Below the pieces are notes generated by a model, which worked only from the letters and a program-made list of their open reading frames with translations, was not told the origin of the DNA and did no database searches. Made by a program: the position numbers and the translations under genes. 64,000 bases of DNA from Rhizobium grahamii CCGE 502 (GTDB taxonomy: Bacteria; Pseudomonadota; Alphaproteobacteria; Rhizobiales; Rhizobiaceae), in assembly GCF_000298315.2 (NCBI RefSeq), contig NZ_AEYE02000031.1, positions 248,001-312,000 of the forward strand, read 5' to 3'. Below, piece after piece: positions 62,720 to 64,000 of this stretch (its first letter is position 1; each line of letters opens with the position of its first letter).

Positions 62720-63208
62720 TTAGTTGCAGGATGCCACGCGCTTCAGGGCCGCGGTCACCCCATTCAAGGAGTAGGTGTAGGTCGTCGCCGTGCCGCGTTG
62801 GGAGACGGCTTCGACAGTCATGTCGCTGCCGGAGCGCATGGCGCTGATGACGTCAGGTTCGCGGGACGCTTCAAGCACCCAAGCGGATTTGCCCCTGGTG
62901 AACATCGTGAACGTCTTGTCGCCGATTGCGACCTTGACTCGCGAGCCCGGCTTCAGTTCGTAGCCCATGATGGCCTGCGGCTCATACCCGGCACTCGGCG
63001 CCCGGCCGATCACGAAGAAATTGCTGCCATGATCGACGCTTGCCGGCTGTTTGGTTGTCGGGCCTGTCAGCAAATAACACACGGTCTCCCCGCCCTTGCT
63101 GTAGGAATAGACGCCCCAGTCCTCGAACTGCTTGACCATCGTCGGCTGCGCGTTTGCTGAAATTGCACCGGCAACTGTGAAGGAGAGTACGAGAGCTATT
63201 CTTTTCAT
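62720..63208 (-). CDS. invasion-associated locus B (IalB) family protein
   Basis: Secreted protein of 162 residues. A signal peptide (MKRIALVLSFTVAGAISANA, about 1-20) is followed by the IalB beta-rich domain: FEDWGVYSYSKGGETVCYLL, GYELKPGSRVKVAIGDKTF and SLNGVTAALKRVASCN. The paired cysteines probably form a disulfide. The family is named from Bartonella invasion factor B; rhizobial members are of unknown role. GGGGA before the ATG at 63208 supports this start. Probably co-transcribed with the frameshifted SH3 gene. Confidence 0.9.
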   Translation of the reverse strand: MKRIALVLSFTVAGAISANAQPTMVKQFEDWGVYSYSKGGETVCYLLTGPTTKQPASVDHGSNFFVIGRAPSAGYEPQAIMGYELKPGSRVKVAIGDKTFTMFTRGKSAWVLEASREPDVISAMRSGSDMTVEAVSQRGTATTYTYSLNGVTAALKRVASCN

Positions 63209-63375
63209 GGGCATTTTCCCCGCCGAAAGTGTGAGAGGTGCTGGCCTTGGAACAGACCGGCTGGAGCGAATGCGGGGCATTCAAGGCGGAGAGGGTTACC
63301 GAGACCTTAATTCGGGCTGGAGGTAACGAACGTGTGACCGATCGGTCGTCTGATGTGAATGGATAGCCCAAAAAC

Positions 63376-63411
63376 AAAAAAAGCCGGCCACGTTTCCGGG
63401 ACCGGCTTTGA
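63376..63411 (-). terminator. terminator after yebC
   Basis: AAGCCGG/CCGGCTT arms; on the minus strand followed by TTTTTTTGTTTTT, 19 bases past the yebC stop. Confidence 0.8.
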
Positions 63412-63429
63412 ATAAATGCTTGAAATCGA

Positions 63430-64000
63430 TCAGGCCGAAAGCTTGGCCAGAACCTCTTCATCCACCTCGAAATTCGAGTAGACGTTCTGAACGTCGTCGT
63501 CGTCTTCGAGGCTGTCGATCAGCTTCAGCAGCGACTGGGCCCGTTCCTCATCGACCGGCACGTTGTTCTGGGCGCGCCAGACAGCCTTGACGGTTTCGGC
63601 TTCACCGAGCGAGGTTTCGAGCGCCTTGGCAACTTCGCTGAGGGCTTCGAAGCCGCAGGTGATGTAGTGGCCTTCCTCGTCGGTCTCGACGTCGTCGGCA
63701 CCGGCTTCGATGGCGGCTTCCATCATCTTGTCGGCATCGCCTGCCTCAAGCTTGTAGGTGATTTCACCGACGTGGTCGAAGGAGAAGGAAACAGAGCCTG
63801 TTTCTCCAAGAGCGCCGCCGGCCTTCGTAAAGATCGAGCGGACGTTGGAGGCGGTGCGGTTGCGGTTATCGGTCAGGGCCTCGACGATGATCGCCGTGCC
63901 GCCCGGGCCGTAACCCTCGTAGCGGACTTCATCGTAGTTCTCGCCGTCGGCGCCCGCAGCCTTCTTGATGGCGCGGTCGATGTTGTCCTTAGGCATGGAC
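63430..64000 (-). CDS. yebC: YebC/PmpR family transcriptional regulator, 5' end outside the window
   Basis: TACO1/YebC-type protein; the C-terminal 190 or so residues are visible. Family motifs are [34 protein letters not shown] and [16 protein letters not shown], and the acidic end [17 protein letters not shown]. About 60 N-terminal residues, including the first domain, lie beyond the edge; the internal MPKDN at 63996 is not the start. YebC proteins act as transcription factors or as ribosome-associated helpers of translation through proline stretches. In related genomes it neighbours ruvCAB. Confidence 0.95.
   Translation of the reverse strand, partial: SMPKDNIDRAIKKAAGADGENYDEVRYEGYGPGGTAIIVEALTDNRNRTASNVRSIFTKAGGALGETGSVSFSFDHVGEITYKLEAGDADKMMEAAIEAGADDVETDEEGHYITCGFEALSEVAKALETSLGEAETVKAVWRAQNNVPVDEERAQSLLKLIDSLEDDDDVQNVYSNFEVDEEVLAKLSA

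Noticed and set aside
2-64000. CRISPR array, tRNA, rRNA, transposase or phage genes
   Set aside because: I read both strands for regularly spaced repeats, T-loop sequences and integrase or transposase motifs and saw none. A covariance-model and IS database search would settle it.

Overview
The window is chromosomal DNA from an alphaproteobacterium of the order Rhizobiales, most likely family Rhizobiaceae (Rhizobium, Ensifer/Sinorhizobium or Agrobacterium group). The evidence is high GC, strong GC-third-position codon use, and typical rhizobial neighbours: pyk near rpmJ, purK-purE, rcdA, the tkt/gap/pgk/class I fba set, a DUF4164 gene with zapA and 6S RNA, an lpiA-atvA pair, and ruvCAB close to yebC. 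The order resembles what I remember of the Sinorhizobium chromosome. I saw no insertion sequence, phage gene, CRISPR array, tRNA or rRNA.

Layout. 1-11.5 kb: the 3' part of pyruvate kinase, then accessory metabolism. This includes a LysR-controlled tautomerase/cupin/DUF4865 operon, a GlxA-type regulator facing an SDR gene, a threonine dehydratase-like enzyme, a decayed AraC gene, gamma-glutamyltransferase, a hydrolase and a TPR protein. 11.6-18.7 kb: rpmJ, purEK, two DUF465 genes, ArsR plus a TauE-type permease, a ThiE-like protein, a Sel1-repeat protein, and an SDR/TetR pair with matching operator-like sites. 18.9-26.2 kb: inositol monophosphatase, a non-flagellar MotA/OmpA pair, an ECF42-like sigma factor with its DGPF/YCII partner, a flavoprotein, yegP and a small membrane protein preceded by a striking inverted repeat. 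26.3-32.9 kb: an ABC exporter, rpmE, a deaminase, rcdA with two exact CtrA-type boxes and a probable small RNA, DUF1192, an MFS transporter and a PhzF-like protein. 33-41.5 kb: class I fba, pgk, a K+/H+ antiporter, gap and tkt on the minus strand. 41.8-53.3 kb: DUF4164, zapA, 6S RNA, 6-phosphogluconate dehydrogenase, a large MscS channel, the lpiA-atvA lipid operon, DinB-like, ruvB, ruvA and ruvC. 53.5-63.2 kb: a block between ruvC and yebC with a chemoreceptor, a luciferase-like monooxygenase, cytochrome c, a coxMNOP-type oxidase operon, a frameshifted SH3-domain gene and an IalB-like gene. The window ends inside yebC.

Functional themes. Central carbon metabolism (pyk, fba, pgk, gap, tkt, gnd) lies beside cell-cycle and division functions (rcdA, zapA, 6S RNA) and envelope or acid-stress functions (lpiA/atvA, MscS, K+/H+ antiporter). 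The signals I rate highest are non-coding. One is the pair of TTAA-N7-TTAA boxes around a terminator-ended candidate sRNA next to rcdA, whose product controls CtrA degradation. The other is a perfect 19-bp inverted repeat overlapping the apparent promoter of an uncharacterised membrane protein. I found no clear new multi-gene defence or biosynthetic system.
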